Shown here piece by piece: positions 8,165-8,845 of a DNA stretch of 8,845 nt. The stretch comes from an uncultured Parafilimonas sp. (GTDB taxonomy: Bacteria; Bacteroidota; Bacteroidia; Chitinophagales; Chitinophagaceae). The notes beneath the pieces were generated by a model. That model worked only from the letters and a program-made list of their open reading frames with translations. It made no database searches and was not told the DNA's origin. Numbering within the stretch: position 1 is the stretch's first letter; each line of letters starts with the position of its first letter. The translations under genes and the position numbers were made by a program. The stretch covers positions 1 through 8,845 of the forward strand of contig CALAGJ010000202.1 of the NCBI GenBank assembly GCA_937892395.1, given 5' to 3'.

Positions 8165-8194
8165 CAATTGTAAAAACAGGGTTGCCCGCACAAA
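8165..8194 (-). promoter_or_regulatory. Candidate promoter of the AraC-family gene
   Basis: Read on the - strand, TTTG (8194-8191) is followed after 18 bases by TACAATTG (8172-8165), seven of eight positions of TAnnTTTG. The spacing fits Bacteroidota promoters. The element ends 13 bases before the regulator ATG, giving a very short leader. The -7 box contains the palindrome CAATTG. It is supported only by consensus match. Confidence 0.4.
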
Positions 8195-8209
8195 CAATCA
8201 GCATAAATT

Positions 8210-8605
8210 TTATTTGAACTTTCTGTCTTTTTCATCTATTGCCACATCATTAATGCTGGCATATCTTTTAGCCATGTATCCATCTGCATCAAACTCCCAA
8301 TTCTCATTTCCATAAGCCCTAAACCACTGGCCGGTTGCATCTTGATACTCATATTCAAACCTTACTGCTATGCGGCTATCTGTATGTGCCCAATATGTTT
8401 TTTTCAGTTTATAATTTAATTCTTTTTCCCATTTGCCCGTTAAAAAAGCTACGATTTCTGCTCGTCCATTTATAAACAGGTCACGGTTTCTCCATTCACT
8501 ATCCACGGTGTATGCTTTTGATACCCGCTCCGGGTCTTTACTATTCCAGGCATCTTCGGCCATTTGAATTTTTTGTTTAGCACTTGCTTCCGTAAATGGT
8601 GGAAG
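8210..8605 (-). CDS. DUF1348 / NTF2-like protein (N-terminus lost at the join)
   Basis: This is a small protein of the nuclear-transport-factor-2-like fold, DUF1348 family, whose biochemical role is not established. Conserved stretches are LPPFTEASAKQK, AEDAWNSKDPERVSKAYT, SEWRNRDLFINGR, IVAFLTGKWEKEL, RIAVRFEYEYQD, QWFRAYGNENWEF and YASINDVAIDEKDRKF. Native sequence is recognisable up to LPPFT (codons around 8605-8594). The open frame runs on to ATG 8626, but residues MCQSRH come from the foreign polymerase DNA read backwards. The real start, probably only a few codons further, is therefore missing. The protein stops right after DRKFK. Many proteobacterial members, as I recall them, continue with a W-P...RP-D-H tail of about 15-20 residues, so this C-terminus is short; it could be a lineage form. 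It lies upstream of an AraC-family gene on the same strand. Confidence 0.88.
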   Translation of the reverse strand, partial: LPPFTEASAKQKIQMAEDAWNSKDPERVSKAYTVDSEWRNRDLFINGRAEIVAFLTGKWEKELNYKLKKTYWAHTDSRIAVRFEYEYQDATGQWFRAYGNENWEFDADGYMAKRYASINDVAIDEKDRKFK

Positions 8606-8608
8606 CGG
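8598..8608. other. Chimeric join between two unrelated genomes
   Basis: To the left, the - strand encodes conserved DUF1348 codons (PLPPF). To the right, the + strand encodes conserved polymerase I codons (VEADD from 8599). Both readings are plausible over about GTGGAAGCGG (8599-8608), so the two sources share roughly ten bases there. G+C goes from 69 of 180 bases (38%, 8401-8580) to 131 of 205 (64%, 8641-8845). No insertion-sequence ends, integrase gene or target duplication are seen. Confidence 0.85.
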
Positions 8609-8845
8609 ATGACGTGATTGGCACACTCGCCATGCAAGCGCGCGAGCAAAAACAAGCTGTGCTGATTTCCACCGGCGATAAAGACATGGCGCAGTTGGTG
8701 GGCGAACACGTCACGCTGGTCAACACGATGAGCAACGAGCGGCTCGACGTGCCCGGCGTGCTGGCCAAGTTCGGCGTGCCGCCCGAGCGCATCGTCGACT
8801 ACCTGACCCTGGTTGGCGACACCGTCGACAACGTCCCCGGCGTCG
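8599..8845 (+). CDS. polA: DNA polymerase I, fragment of the 5'-3' exonuclease domain (foreign, both ends missing)
   Basis: Eighty-two complete codons match the flap/5'-3' exonuclease domain of Pol I, which removes RNA primers and damaged strands ahead of synthesis. VEADDVIGTLA corresponds to about residues 112-122 of E. coli Pol I. STGDKDMAQLV holds the Asp pair equivalent to D138/D140, and GDTVDNVPGV holds the pair equivalent to D185/D188. EADD supplies E113, D115 and D116, so the visible metal ligands are intact. The fragment lacks the first ~110 residues and everything after ~193. Codon use is strongly G/C-ending, and wording such as VPPERIVDYLTLVGD is like Betaproteobacteria (Burkholderiales). 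It is unlike the rest of the window in composition and does not belong to the same genome. There is no start codon of its own; the ATG at 8596 is from the join. Confidence 0.93.
   Translation, partial: MEADDVIGTLAMQAREQKQAVLISTGDKDMAQLVGEHVTLVNTMSNERLDVPGVLAKFGVPPERIVDYLTLVGDTVDNVPGV

Noticed and set aside
8470..8792. Open frames on the - strand spanning the GC-rich end
   Set aside because: They are shadows of the polymerase I fragment and DUF1348 gene in other frames, and 8470-8709 crosses the chimeric join.
8599..8845. Recent horizontal transfer of polA
   Set aside because: Only an interior piece is present, with no start, no mobile-element features and an exact cut within two conserved genes at microhomology; an artefact fits better.
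1..8845. CRISPR array, tRNA or rRNA gene, insertion sequence, or phage defence system
   Set aside because: No regularly spaced repeats, no cloverleaf-like tRNA sequence, no rRNA signature, no transposase and no defence-type protein were recognised on either strand.

Overview
The window is an AT-rich bacterial chromosome segment, with 247 GC-rich bases of a different organism attached at its right end. Several signs point to Bacteroidota, probably a Chitinophagaceae-like lineage. SecA has the long Bacteroidota form, start codons lack Shine-Dalgarno sequences, candidate promoters resemble the TTTG / TAnnTTTG type, and a decayed secreted TonB-like protein is present. The lineage is inferred from recognised protein families; no search was run.

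Left part, + strand (1-4670). The window opens inside secA, whose reading frame is open to the left edge, so roughly the first 150 residues lie outside. After it, 2880-3668 holds no intact gene. It contains a small secreted protein with a TonB C-terminal-like domain, broken by one frameshift and one in-frame stop (3046-3481). A candidate promoter element and an intact recA follow.

Middle part, - strand (4766-6963). A strong hairpin (4694-4728) separates recA from a convergent two-gene unit. That unit is a YifB/ComM-family AAA+ ATPase followed 17 bases later by an AlkA-like DNA glycosylase. Together with recA this makes a small DNA-maintenance neighbourhood. ComM is known in some bacteria to help RecA-made recombination intermediates extend, so the juxtaposition is suggestive but not proof of a shared function.

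Right part, - strand (7270 to about 8605). An NTF2-like DUF1348 protein gene is followed by an AraC-family regulator gene, which has its own candidate promoter. The first codons of the DUF1348 gene are lost at an abrupt join at about 8598-8608. To the right of the join the DNA becomes 64% GC and encodes, on the + strand, an interior piece of the 5'-3' exonuclease domain of DNA polymerase I of betaproteobacterial character. The join cuts through two unrelated conserved genes at a short shared sequence, so I read it as an assembly or library chimera rather than a real gene arrangement.

I see no new biological system here. The points that most deserve a second look are the chimeric join and the TonB-like pseudogene.
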